From Cotesia glomerata (Eukaryota > Arthropoda > Insecta > Hymenoptera > Braconidae), in assembly GCF_020080835.1 (NCBI RefSeq), contig NC_058167.1:6988459-7052458 (forward strand): DNA of 64,000 nt, given 5' to 3'. Shown here piece after piece: positions 45,419-56,259 of the stretch; position 1 is the first letter of the stretch; each line of letters starts with the position of its first letter. A model generated the notes under the pieces. That model was not told the DNA's origin, ran no database searches, and saw only the letters and a program-made list of their open reading frames with translations. Both the position numbers and the translations under genes were made by a program.

Positions 45419-45870
45419 CTTATACGGTCTGCCCAGGAATTGAAGTCTGTTGCCCAGGAATTGAAGTCACCAGCTATTGCTACGGGAAAGTGTTTTCTTG
45501 CGTCCTCAGTTAGCCGATCAAGGAAGTCTTCAAAATGCTCATTAGAGAGACTAGGTGGTGCATAGCAACTGTAGAAGCGGAGGCCATCTACCCATACTGC
45601 TACGAAGCCGGCTTCTTTATTGTTGACTGTTCTCTGAAAAGGACATTTACCGCAGGACCAGATGACGGCTTTGTTAGTGCTGTCGGATTCCCAGGGTTGG
45701 TTACTCAGGTGTCTATAAGGCTCACTTATAAGTGCTACGTCTGCCGCTAATTCACGCACAGTTTGCATGAGCAGGTCATGCGCAGCCTCACAATGATTGA
45801 GGTTGACCTGCAATATCTTCATGTTCTTGGCTTCGTTATCTTCTGGAGCGCTTCTTGGAAGATGGGGCAT
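45409..45870 (-). pseudogene. LINE-A endonuclease, C-terminally deleted
   Basis: The APE-type endonuclease start has ILQVNLNHCEAAHDLL, ALISEPYRH and VAIAGDFNSWA, the R1-clade style. The frame then repeats DFNSWA and runs straight into RT sequence. The 20-base unit containing TGCCCAGGAATTGAAGTC is tandemly duplicated at 45430-45470, and the catalytic His/Asp C-terminal half is missing. Confidence 0.7.
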
Positions 45871-46045
45871 CTGTTCGTGCCTGCATGGTGAGCCGCCTTT
45901 TCTACGCCGTGCTGTTCAACACACAGTGCACATTTAGCTGGATTTTTAGGTTCTTAGGTTCGTTGCCCTGCCCTGCCAGTCGTTGGGGAGGGCTTTTTGT
46001 CAAGTCCTTCTTCTTTGTGACTTTGCCGGTTAGCTCTGGCGAATT

Positions 46046-46414
46046 TCAGTCCTTTCTCTTTCCGGGCCTTGTGTCAGTTTCACCCTTGTTCTCAGCAGCA
46101 GATTCGCCGTCACCGCCGGCTCCAGTGTCTATTGCTTCTTCCGTCTCAACTTCAGTTTGAATGCGTCGTCGTGATGACTGCCATTCCTCGTCCAGTTTCT
46201 TGAATCTTCCAAGAGCATTGACTACACTGGTTGTCTTGGTCTTTATCTCCTTGTGGATATTGACCTTAATTTGGACAAACTCTTGCAGCTCAATGGTTAG
46301 CTTTTCAAGGCGCTCCAGCGCTTGCGTTCTCTTCATTTCAGCGCTTGCTTCAATCGCTGCTTGTTGGGCATGAAGCCTGTTTCCACTCTTGTTTGTTTCC
46401 TGTAAATTACTCAT
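46046..46414 (-). pseudogene. LINE-A ORF1 (gag) N-terminal fragment
   Basis: A 122-codon frame rich in Glu, Lys and Gln with coiled-coil character (AQQAAIEASAEMKRTQALER, LEKLTIELQEF) and an acidic/basic tail. R1-clade gag proteins normally end in CCHC knuckles; none follow here, so the C-terminus is deleted. It lies upstream of the endonuclease in the same orientation. Confidence 0.55.
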
Positions 46415-46949
46415 ACTTTTTGATTTACCAGCGCATCGTACGGAGTGGAGTGGGTTGTCATAACTAAGAACGAGTGTACCCTCGGAGATAGTACTCCTAC
46501 CCCAGTTCCCTGAGGCCTAGCCGACACTTAGCTAGTCCCAGAATACACGGACGGACAAGACTCGCTCGGGGCGGTGAAGATCCCGATCTCTAACACTCAC
46601 TGCGTACTTCCTGATCAAGGCCCGAAGTGGCTGGCTCCTGATCCGCTACTGCAACTTACACCTCGGCAGAGCAAGCTCACATCAGCCGTAGCCTGCATCG
46701 TCGGAAATAATCGACACGGGTTCCGGACACTCCCAGTGAGTTACAGCAGGGAACGATCGTCTTGCTAGGTCAGTTAGTGTGACTAAGCTATCAAAAGGGA
46801 GGGGGGAGTTTTGTCCACCGGAGCGTATTTTATTTGGCTCCTACCCTCCGTACCTCATCAACTAAGAGACCTAGTGTCATCCAAGGACAGCGAGCGTTCT
46901 CCCATCCGCTACGGGGAGACGCGCCTGGTAGCAGTTTCTCCTCTGCCGC

Positions 46950-46993
46950 AGGAAACCGTGATGAAATCGGTCGAGTCGTTCAAAAGTTATGAG
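46950..46993 (+). repeat. AACTTCCCGC-family fragment between two LINEs
   Basis: GTGATGAAATCGGTCGAGTC and GTTCAAAAGTTATGAG match the segment that precedes the AC tract in full copies (42695-42730). It is the scar between the 5' ends of LINE-A (minus) and LINE-D (plus). Confidence 0.65.
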
Positions 46994-47243
46994 CGCCGGG
47001 GGGAGAAGCGGTTGTAGGTGTTAGCAGCTGCTACAACTTTAATAAATTGGTCAAGAAAATACGGCGAAGCCTCGGATAGGTGACGCACCCACGTTCGGGG
47101 GTCACCAAACTTTTTCGACCGTTCGACGGAGCGCCAGAATAGCCAACCGCGTTTTTCCGAACGAACTGCTATCTGACGTTCCCGTTCATCGCCGGCCCGC
47201 GAATTCGGCATCGCGATCGCGTTCGTGTAAGCTCGCGGAAGCA

Positions 47244-49136
47244 TTGCGTATAAAACAGCTAATGCCTCTAGCTACGCGACCCTGTTTGGTTAAACTCACG
47301 CGATTGAACTTAGAAGAGGTAGATCCAAGTAGAAGGGGGGTTTCCGAATCTTACTCGCGAAGCATCGACCGGCGAAGATGCGTAGGGACGACTAAAAACA
47401 CCCTCAGAGGGTCCGCGAACTCGGCAAACTTAGATGGGCTCGCGCCGGGCGTTAGGTCAAATCGAAAGTCTCCGCACGCCACCCGGGGAATGGGGGTTGA
47501 AGGTCTTCGAGTTTTGCAGGCGAATTTGCGGAACGACAAAGCTGGGACTCTGGAGGCGAGTCAGTTGTGGGAGGAAAAACGTATTGATGTTCTCCTTCTA
47601 CAAGAGCCATACGCAGCACATAGTAATAATAGTTTCAAAATACCTGGGTTCAGTTGCGGCATACAAGTTGCTGCCGAAACCAAGTCTAGGCCATATGCGG
47701 CCATTTGCTTAACGAATCCTAAATACCAGTTGCTGGTTTTATCACAACTTAGTACAACTCACTGCGTATGCGCTCAGATCATGGGACCTGACACATCGTT
47801 CTTCGTAATCTCGGCATACTTCCAGTACAAAGACGAAATAGACATGCATTTAAAGCACTTAGAGAAAGTGGTCCGAGCACTGAGAGGGAAACGGGTATTA
47901 ATATCAATGGACGCGAACGCGAAATCCGAGAGATGGGGATCCGAGACTGACGACGCGCGTGGCGAAAAGTTAGAGCAATTTATTGACGCACACGAGTTAG
48001 AGATAATCAACAACGCGAGGGAGGGTCCGACGTTTGAATCAACTAACGGGAGTTCGTATATCGATGTGACACTCGTCACGCCTAAACTCGCGAGTAGCAT
48101 TCTTAGCTGGTCCATTAAGAGAAGTTGGGTGCAGAATACTGACCACTACCCGATCGAGATCACTCTAGGAGCTAAGTCGGGGGAGAAGGATGGCGCACAG
48201 GCAGACCCCAAGAGGTTCAACTTAACGTTGGCCAATTGGGAAAAGTTTGACGAAATCCTTTTCTCGTGTGCATGCACAAACCTTGATGGCCTTGGAGTGG
48301 AATCGGTTGAGGACGTGGAAAGGTATGCTTCTGCACTTGGCAAATCAATCTTAGAAGCTTGCGAAGCCGCGATCCCGCGTAGGAAAACCCATGTAAAATC
48401 ATACCAATGGTGGACCAGGAAATTAACACGCGCGAAGAAGCTGGTGAACAAAGCCAGACGGGTATATCAAAGGGAAAGGGACGAATTAGTTAAAAATACC
48501 CTAAGCGTCAAATACAGAACACTACGGAAACAATACTCGACAGACATAAAGCGGACGAGGGAAAGCAGCTGGCGGGACTTCGTTACGAAGAAAGGTAATC
48601 AAGAAAAGTGGGGTCCTATTTACAGAACCTGCGCAGAAAAAGTTAGAGTCAAAAGTGCAATGCGCACGCTAAATCGTAACGGAGCATCCACGGAAAACTT
48701 TAAGGAAACAGCCAGGTGTTTTCTCGAGACGCATATTGTAGACGATGACCAGGACAACGAAACCCCCGATCAGGAAAAGATTAGAGCCAACACAATTTTA
48801 CTACCTGACACCGCGGACGCCGAACCGTTCACCCCGCGCAAACTGGACAAGGTCTTAAAAACACTGAAAAATATGAAGGCCCCGGGGCCGGACTTAATAG
48901 AAAACGAGGTAGTTAAACGCGCAGTGGTTATCCTTCGTGAACAGTTTTTAGAGTTATATAATGCTTGCTTGGCGCTAGGAGCATTCCCAAAAGAGTGGAA
49001 GAAGGGGGCAATCATAATGTTAGTTAAAAGCACCGACAAAAACGCAAATGACCCTAAATCTTATCGGCCAATTTGCCTCCTTTCGGGTTTAGGTCCTTAC
49101 CTAGGTGTTCGAGAAGCTCATCAAAGAGCGACTTGA
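47244..49136 (+). pseudogene. LINE-D ORF2, endonuclease and start of RT
   Basis: An uninterrupted 630-codon frame. After a basic leader (about 95 residues), the APE endonuclease shows VLQANLRNDKAG, LLLQEPYAA (catalytic Glu), ISMDANAKSERWGSE, and NTDHYPIEI (catalytic Asp-His). The long linker is basic. RT begins with NMKAPGPDLIENEVVKRA and SYRPICLLSGLG, where the frame shifts by one and continues from 49105. All endonuclease catalytic positions appear to be kept. The codon set is GC-richer than the host exons. The first ATG may not be the natural start; upstream frames are closed. Confidence 0.75.
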
Positions 49137-50718
49137 CACCACAGTCTTAGCGGAGGGGAACATTTCGAGCCGACAGTTTGGCTTCACAGCCAAAAAGTCG
49201 ACGGAAGATGCAATTGTGGAGATGCGCCGATTGGTAGACTCTTTAGAGAAGAGACTGGTGGTCGGACTTCTCTTCGATATCTCTGGCGCTTTTGACAACG
49301 TGTGGTGGCCGTTAGTACTCGAGGGCCTCAAGGCCAGAGGCTGCCCTAGCAACATTTACGCGGTAATTCGGAATTACTTTGAGGACAGATCGGTCGCGCT
49401 GTCATGGGGTTTTGGTAGCGAATCGAAAACGCCGACGCGAGGGTGCCCTCAAGGATCAGTGCTAGGACCATTATTTTGGAACATCATGTTCGACGATCTC
49501 CTTAAGAGACTCGAATTGACAGAACACGGGAATAAATTTGTTGCGTTTGCTGACGATTTGCTCGTCTTAGTAGAAGGCTCTTCGAGAAAAGAAATAGAGC
49601 GTAATAGTCAAATAGTAGTAGATAAGATACTGGAATGGTGCTGTTCCGCAAAGCTCGAGCTGTCGAAGTCGAAGACTGAAGCCATCTTCCTCAAGAACGA
49701 ATTTGTACATCGCAGTCCACGTAAGGACAAAAAGAGCCCGTACCCCTATGAAGCAAAAGGACGACAGAAAAAGCCCAAATACGATAACAAACCGCCAAAA
49801 ATAATGATAGGAGACTCCAAAGTCAAATTCAAATCAAGCGTTAGATACTTAGGGGTACACTTCGACGAGGGCCTCAAAGTGAAAAATCACATTAAAAAAA
49901 GGCGCGCGAAACTAAGTAGGGTATTCGGGCGCATGCGGCGTATTGCGCGGGCAGAATGGGGATTGCGATACCCAGCTATGTCCACCATATACAAGGGTTT
50001 CTTTATGCCTGTCGTCACATATGCGGCGGCAGCTTGGAGTGACCGTTGCGATAGGGAGGACTGGAGACATCATCGAGCACTTCAGCGTCAAGCGCTAATA
50101 ACAACAACTACTGCCTACAGGACAGTTTCGCTTGACGAAATAGACGAACGGTGCGCGCGATACAACCTCCGTATCGGCAAACAGGCTACCCTTGGAAACG
50201 TCACCGTGCAGCCAGATGCGGAGGATCGCCTTGTCACCCTTAGAACTGAAACCATACGTCGGTGGCAAGAACAATGGGATACATCAGAGAACGGCCGCGA
50301 AACTAAAGTCTTCTTTCCAGACGTAGCAGAGCGTCTAACAAACAAATGGATCAGCCCTAACTTCTGGCTGACCCAAATCCTAACCGGCCGCGGTTGCTTT
50401 AGAGAATACCAATACAAGTACGAACATACGGATAGTAGATACTGCGACGAGTGTAGGGAGAATGGGTTAGGAGAAAGGGTCGACAACGTGGATCACTTAA
50501 TGCTTGAATGTCATGAGTACGAGCCTCAACGTGAGGTGCTCAAGGACATATGGGGTGGGAACGCGGAGTGGGCGAGCGTTGCGCGTGCGATTGCCACATC
50601 CCAAAGTAACTTCAAGCTTTTAAAAGGTTTCAGTAAAGTAGTAATGTGCTGCAAACTCCAAACCCAACTAGCTAATGAAAACGCGACTAGGGACGAGACT
50701 CAACAGACATCCACCTAG
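49105..50718 (+). pseudogene. LINE-D ORF2, RT core and C-terminal knuckle
   Basis: Continues in the next frame with VFEKLIKERLD, FGFTAKKSTEDAI, GLLFDISGAFDNVWW, CPQGSVLGPLFWNIM and the active-site box VAFADDLLVLVEG. It then has YLGVHFDEGL, the thumb, and a C-terminal YCDECRENG...NVDHLMLECHEY knuckle typical of the R1 clade. With the previous piece it forms one ORF2 broken by a single indel, so this copy is recent compared with others in the window. Confidence 0.78.
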
Positions 50719-51235
50719 GTAGAGTCAGAGCGCCTAGGCACAAGCGATATGCTCCACACAATTGTGAGGACAGTATAAAGCTTTGGATGACTGCCGTAGA
50801 ATAAGCTAGGGAAAATGACCACAAATAACACAAGTGCCCGGGCACCCTACACACGCAAACACTTACACGTAAAATCATACTTTACACACAACACATCACA
50901 CAAACAACATGGTCTTCAATCGACTCCGCCTCCCCGTGGTCCCCGCTGGATACTGCTCATATCCTGTGGGTACATCTCGATGTGCCTACAGGGAATGAGT
51001 TGCCAGAGGAGTCGATGAGAGTTGCACACACTTACAATTATACGCAACTCTTGCAGCTGTTCAATAAATGTGTATAAACACAAGAGAGCGGCGGTTTTTC
51101 CTTGTCCGCGAACTGGGCTGTGTTCTCGCTATGGTGGGGGTAGGACAAATATACGTGTGTGTATAGCTCTTTTGAGCCCAGGAAACGGCCTCTTCGAAGG
51201 TAGGCGAAAGCCTCGCCATATATTCTTCTTCGTTC

Positions 51236-51600
51236 GTGAGTTATCGTTGTCGAAAAAAAAACCGAAAAAAGTGTTTTTTCGGAATTATTTTGAAATTCCT
51301 GGCTCGATTGATTTGAATTTGAAGATTCTTTATGGGGCTTCAAAAACTGCATCGAATGCCGCCAACCGCGTGAAAATCGGTTCATTTATTCAAAAGTTAT
51401 TGCCGTTTGAAAATTCAAAAAATTGTGTTCAATTAAAATGCTATTAGAGTTTTGAGCTCAAAGAACTCAAAATGATACAAAAATTATATTTTTGAGCTCG
51501 GAGAGCTCAAATACGTAATGTATAACTTTGAGCGCTTAAGTACAAAATGAGCGGGAAGTTGCAGGGATGGCCTTTAGAGTCAACCGTTTTCCTAATTTTT
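51236..51600 (-). repeat. AACTTCCCGC-family 5' half, minus strand
   Basis: On the minus strand: GGTTGACTCTAAAGGCCATC, CCTGCAACTTCCCGCTCATT, GAGCTCTCCGAGCTC, then the TATTGTTTT/ACAACGATAACTCACGAACG block. The AC tract and 3' half are absent next to LINE-D's 3' end. Confidence 0.7.
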
Positions 51601-52573
51601 TTTTTTTATATTATCCTTTATTTGTGAAAATATTTTTCTAGGCTTGATCATTCCCGGTCATTTTTCATGCCTGACCAGGTCTGAAAACTCGTGTCTGCTT
51701 ATGTCTGATTATTTTTTCCCGGACAATTTAATAACTATGAAATACATATTCAGTAATTCTAATATTAGATAGTATCTGCCGCTTGCAAATTTAGTATTGC
51801 ATAATTAGTAAAAAATTGCATATTCACACGGAAAAAAATAATCGGTCAAGGCTCCCGAAAAATTCGGCAGCTGCTACCGAAAAAAAATCAGTAGCTGCTA
51901 CCGAAAAAAATCGGTAGCAGATACCGATTACTTTCGGTAGAGTCTACCGATTTTTTCGGTGCAGGCTACCGATTACCACACGGAGAGAATTTTATGTTAA
52001 CGGTAAACATCCTTATTTTGTAGCTTCTACTATGCACGATAGTTATTAATTTTTGCAAAGTTAAGATGATAAATGCAACTATCCGGCGATTGTAATTAGT
52101 ACAATCAGTATATATTCATTCCCACAATTATGATAATACGGTTTATTATCTAGATGGTAACTTTTACCATCGGAGATAGTTAAAATCTTCATGATTGTAA
52201 TCATATAAAAACTACACAGGAAGTATAAAAAACTAAACTTTTTCGATTTTAGAATCAGAATATAATAACATTCTAATGTTTGACATAAGAGTGAGTATTA
52301 AAAAAAGTATATTTATATTATTAAGAGAATAACAAAAATTTTGTCTCCAGGATAGTCATATGATAAAATCGGGTTTTTTTTAGTGAAATTATATAGTGTC
52401 ATTGCAAAGGTCTTGACTTGAATTTGCGCCTTTTTAAGGTTTCATGTCATTCTCATCGATAGTCAATTTATCATGGTAAGTATTTAGGCTGCATTCGAAA
52501 ATGCTTTATTTCTAGACACATAATTAAGAAATGACCTTTTATCTTGTTAACTATTGACATTTTTAAAGATATA

Positions 52574-52702
52574 CCCTGTTGAAAATCTCCAATAAGATCC
52601 CATCAAAAGCGACAAAAGCCACTTAGAAACCAATAAAATTTATGGGTTTCTAAGTGGCTTTTGTCGCTTTTGATGGGATCCTATTGGAAATTTGAAACAG
52701 GG
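52574..52702. mobile_element. 129 bp near-perfect palindromic MITE, TA duplication
   Basis: From CCCTGTT to AACAGGG (the right end reads GAAACAGGG) the element folds into arms of about 58 bases, for example AAAAGCGACAAAAGCCACTT against AAGTGGCTTTTGTCGCTTTT, with a loop of about 10. TA at 52572-52573 and 52703-52704 flank it. The host sequence AAAGATATAAGCTC is restored if one TA and the element are removed, matching the uninterrupted repeat near 25850. Confidence 0.9.
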
Positions 52703-52704
52703 TA

Positions 52705-52775
52705 AGCTCATCCCGACATTAGACTCATCGAGAGCTTTCATTTGAGTACCCACATGCATTTTTGATATATTTTTG

Positions 52776-52853
<78 letters not shown>

Positions 52854-52990
52854 CAAAAATATATCAAAAATGCATGTGGGTACTCAAATGAAAGCTCTTG
52901 ATGAGCGTGACATCAGGATGGGCTTACATCTTTAAAAATATCAATAATTAAGAAATGACCTTGTATCTTGTAAACTATTGACATTTTCAT
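52705..52990. repeat. Long hairpin around an (AT)n core
   Basis: GAGCTTTCATTTGAGTACCC and ACATGCATTTTTGATATATT on the left are mirrored by TATCAAAAATGCATGTGGGT and ACTCAAATGAAAGCTCTTGA on the right, around about 60 bases of AT. It is the same family as the array at 25190-26225. Confidence 0.85.
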
Positions 52991-53051
52991 TCGAGTACCC
53001 ACATTGACAATTTCATTTGAGTACCCACATCAACTTTTCATATATTTTTTA

Positions 53052-53109
<58 letters not shown>

Positions 53110-53111
<2 letters not shown>

Positions 53112-53987
53112 GGTGGCGCAAAAAAACCGACTATTTTTTTTTTTTAGTCTCGAGTGAAAGAATGTTAGTTTTTGTTGTTTTAAGAGCCCTCACCAAAGGA
53201 CAGCTTAAAAAAAATTTTTTAATTTGGAGGTCTCTCCAAATTTTTTAAAATTTCAAAAATCGTCATAAATCGAATTTTTTTTTTTTTAATTTTTTTTCTC
53301 GTTACGGTATAATTTTATAGACCAAAAAAAAATAAGTTTCTGAAAGTTTCAGTTCAAAATTTAAATTTTGAAAGGTCGCTCATAATTATTTTTTTTTTCT
53401 TTAATTAGTCATATCGCCGACTTTAAGTGTTGGGAGTGGTACGTTGGGGTCTTTTTGGTTTGAAAAAATCTTAACCTACGCGGCAAGGTCAAATCTCAAC
53501 CAAGCTGGTTTCTAAGACCGGCTTGGGATTCGAACCCACGCATGGCAGTTGATTAAATAAAATTATTAAATTAAAAAAAAATTATATTTTCTATGTTGTG
53601 CTTGATTTTTAGTTCATTTCGTGATGTATTTTTATCGATTATTGTACTAAATAAAAAAAAAAATGCATGGAATTTTAATTTGAATCGTAAAAGGTCGCTC
53701 GAAAAAATCTAAACTAATGCAATAATAATTTGAAAAAAATTATGAGCGACCTTTCAAAATTCAAATTTTGAACTGAAATTTTCAGAAACTTATTTTTTTT
53801 AGTCTTTAAAATTATAACGTAACGAGAAAAAAAATAAAAAAAAAAAAATTCGATTTTTGAAATTTAAAAAAATTTGGAGCGACATCTCAAAAATTTTTAA
53901 GATGGAGAGAGCTCTTAAAACATCAAAAACTAACATTTTTTCACTCGACTCAAAAAACAAAAAATAGTCGGTTTTTTGCGCCACCCT
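53110..53987. mobile_element. Foldback MITE GGGTGGCGCAAAA with SINE piece in the loop
   Basis: Left arm GGGTGGCGCAAAAAAACCGA and CTATTTTT...GTGAAAGAATGTTAG; right arm CTAACATTTTTTCACTCGA and GTCGGTTTTTTGCGCCACCC. The arms extend inward over roughly 280 bases. It is inserted within (AT)n tracts on both sides. The loop (about 53405-53570) contains GGGATTCGAACCCACG, the complement of a tRNA B-box, so a tRNA-like SINE segment lies inside. Confidence 0.8.
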
Positions 53988-54321
53988 AATATATATATAT
54001 ATATATATATATATTCACATACAAAATAATTTTTTGGGACTTGGATGATATTTCTCGGTTAGTTTCTAAACAGAATCCATACCGATTTTTTCGATTGCGG
54101 CTACCAAAAGGTATTTAATTTAATAAAAATTTATAATAAAAAAATACCTAATAAATACTCCTCATTTTTAATATTTTGTATTTAAGTAAGTGTTATTTGT
54201 ATCTCAAATGAAGTTCTTTTTTTTTATTCATTAAGAAGTGAGAATTTAACTTCTCGTTAAAAAGATAAGAAATTTTCAAAAATTGGTAATCGGTAGCAGC
54301 TACCGATTATTTTTTTCCGTG

Positions 54322-55136
54322 CAGTAACTACAATTTAAAGATTAATAACATCTTTATCACATCCATACAAGTAATATTTTTTTGAGAAAATATTAGATTT
54401 TTTGGATGAGAATATAATCACACTAAAAATTTACATGTGTTACTGAAATATATTATTAAAAATGTTATATCTACCATATACCAGATATTTATGTCATTTT
54501 TTGGAAAATTCTCAGTTTTTTTAATATCGAATGCATAATCAATGTACGTCAATAAGTGTGTTATATTTTTATTAGTTTAGCTATGGATGGAGAAATTGAT
54601 TATATTAAATTCATTATCCCTATGATTAGACAAAAGTATGCAAAATTATTTTTAAAAAAATTTATTTTTTAATCCTTCAAATCCTTTCCATTACCTCTCA
54701 TGAGCGTTTAGTATAAGAGAAATTATTTTAATCGTATCCTTTTTTCAGGGATTTTATAGTAAATAATTAAAAGGACTTTAGTTCCGTGTCTTCCTATTTA
54801 TAAATTTAGTAATTTTATATATTACTTACTACTTACAAAATAAAAAAAATTTTAGTATATATGAGATCTAATACTTCAGATTAGTTATACATTAAAATAA
54901 ATATTTAATTGGTTCAAGAGAAAACTTTTTAAACCAACAAAATCATTCTGAAGAGTTCTATCGTCTCAAATCAAGACGAGTTCTTGAATCAAGTTAAATT
55001 TACTTAAAACAAGAAAAATTTCTTTGTTCAAAAACTTTTCAGTTTGATTTAAGACAATGAAACTTCTCAAAATGTTTTTCTTTTTTAAGAATTTTTCTCT
55101 TAAATCAATGAAATTTTTTTTTCGGTGTGTGCCTTA
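54322..55136 (-). other. Pickpocket intron 1, no gene
   Basis: AT-rich. Contains a small AATCAAG/CTTGATT-type foldback fragment at about 54950-55130 related to the element at 55637-55830. Confidence 0.5.
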
Positions 55137-55339
55137 ACTATACTAATATTATAAAAAGGAAAGATTTGATTGTTTGTTTGTTTGCATTGAATAGGCTCCG
55201 AAACTACTGCACCGATTTGAAAAATTCTTTCACTGTTAGGAAGCTACACTATCCCTGGGTGACATAAGCTATCTTATATTATGAATAGTTTGGAAGTTTT
55301 TGTTAAATACCCGTGCGAAGCCAGGGGCGGACTGCTAGT
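55137..55339 (+). mobile_element. Helitron-like non-autonomous fragment
   Basis: Contains TACTAATATTATAAAAAGGA, GTTTGTTTGTTTGC, ACTACTGCACCGATTTGAAA and CCGTGCGAAGCCAGGGGCGG, and ends CTGCTAGT. This order, with a CTAGT 3' end and no target duplication, is the familiar layout of short non-autonomous Helitron-type elements in insects. Confidence 0.6.
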
Positions 55340-55473
55340 ATTGAATAATTACATGATATTTAGTTACGTCAATTTGGTTATAAATTAAATTATGGAGTAT
55401 AAATTTTCATTCATGTGGTTTAGATATTAACATTAAACTGTGTATTATATATTATAAATAAGTTTTAACATAC

Positions 55474-55610
55474 CTTTCCCAAGTTGGACGACTTGAATCA
55501 ACAAAATATCGAAATCCATGAAGTGTATTTTCGCTTAAATATTCTCTACTGCGTAATTTAAAACTTTTTTTCAATTCATGGAGTGGCGGAAAATAACGAC
55601 GATTCATCAT
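55474..55610 (-). CDS. Pickpocket channel, exon 1 (start, HG motif)
   Basis: Translation starts at the ATG ending at 55610; a second ATG follows immediately. The exon encodes a basic cytoplasmic N-terminus (MNRRYFPPLHELKKSFK), then ENTLHGFRYFVDSSRPTWE with the His-Gly pair (residues 31-32) needed for gating in DEG/ENaC channels. It ends GAAAG|GTATGT in phase 2, completed by exon 2. The intron to exon 2 is 13,925 bp and is filled by two R1-type LINEs, foldback elements and a Helitron-like fragment. A MITE begins 27 bases upstream of the ATG (55637), so it lies in or next to the 5' UTR. Confidence 0.88.
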
Positions 55611-55636
55611 TTTAACGTTGTACTAATAAATAATCT

Positions 55637-55831
55637 ACACAGAAAAAAAAATTTACTATAATCAAGTAAATAATTTTGAAAAATTTCATCTTTAAGTGAA
55701 AAAATTCTTTAAGTAAAAAGTTTTTCGTAGTTAAAGTAAATTTTACTTGATTCAAGACAATGAAATTTTTCAAAATTATTGTCTTGGTTTAAGAATTTTT
55801 CTTTTGATTAAAGTTAATTTTTTTTCTGTGT
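55637..55831. mobile_element. MITE directly upstream of the pickpocket start
   Basis: CACAGAAAAAAAAATTTACT at the left is complemented by AGTTAATTTTTTTTCTGTG at the right. Inner AGTAAATTTTACTTGATTCA and TTGAAAAATTTCAT words also pair. It starts 27 bases before the channel's ATG on the minus strand. Confidence 0.7.
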
Positions 55832-56259
55832 AAGAGTATTCCCTCAAATCAAGTACTTGTTTTGATGAATTCAAAGACCAACAATAATTTTCACATTAAC
55901 ACACAGGATTATTGCGTGACTTAGTAAATGATCAATATCAGCCTTTACGTTACACGATACGCTTAACATCATTATAAATTAATAAATCATACTTGTTATT
56001 GCGTGAATATGAGTAACACAATTTATTTTATCTGTGATTTGTCAAATTCAAATCTTGTTATTATTAAATTACATAAATAATTAAAAAACATTTTATAAAT
56101 AAATTAGAGAAATGCAAACTAACCTTTTTTAACAAAATATGGCTTTGATTTAAGTTTTTGCTTTCAACGTTTATTTTCTGTTTAATTTAAAATAAATTCT
56201 TCTCAAAATGTACGCTCAGTCCGATTTTTCTCTATGGCTACAAGTTTCTGAAAAAAAGA

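Larger units (their letters stand above)
43586..46949 (-). mobile_element. R1-clade LINE copy A, internally deleted
   Basis: A minus-strand element with a GC-rich 5' region (46430-46949), gag start, part of the endonuclease, most of RT and C-terminus, and a 3' UTR ending GGATTCC plus a C-run. Copy C (62448-63495) has the same 3' UTR and C-run. Internal deletions remove the gag zinc knuckles and the endonuclease C-terminus. The 3' side abuts the (AC)n half-element described at 43377. The 5' limit is inferred from the switch to AACTTCCCGC-family sequence at about 46950. Confidence 0.75.
46994..51235 (+). mobile_element. R1-clade LINE copy D, nearly full-length ORF2
   Basis: A plus-strand, GC-rich element of a family different from copies A-C. 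It starts with a GC-rich 5' region containing CGCCGGGGGGAGAAGCGG, has one long ORF2 with a single frameshift near 49105, and a 3' UTR with TGCACACACTTACAATTATACG-type words to about 51235. No ORF1 is visible, so it is 5'-truncated or ORF1 has been lost. It sits inside pickpocket intron 1, opposite to the host gene's direction. Confidence 0.75.
51837..54321. mobile_element. Possible 2.5 kb element with CACGGAAAAAAATAATCGGT ends
   Basis: Left end CACGGAAAAAAATAATCGGT at 51837; right end ACCGATTATTTTTTTCCGTG at 54321, exact complements over 20 bases. Beside both ends are repeated TCGGTAGCAGCTACCGA-type palindromes (51880-51975 and 54285-54310). The interior holds three other foldback elements. 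It may instead be two solo copies; the ends match those of the 2941-14199 block. Confidence 0.4.

Noticed and set aside
47351..49355. Minus-strand frames opposite LINE-D
   Set aside because: Shadows of ORF2 in GC-rich sequence.
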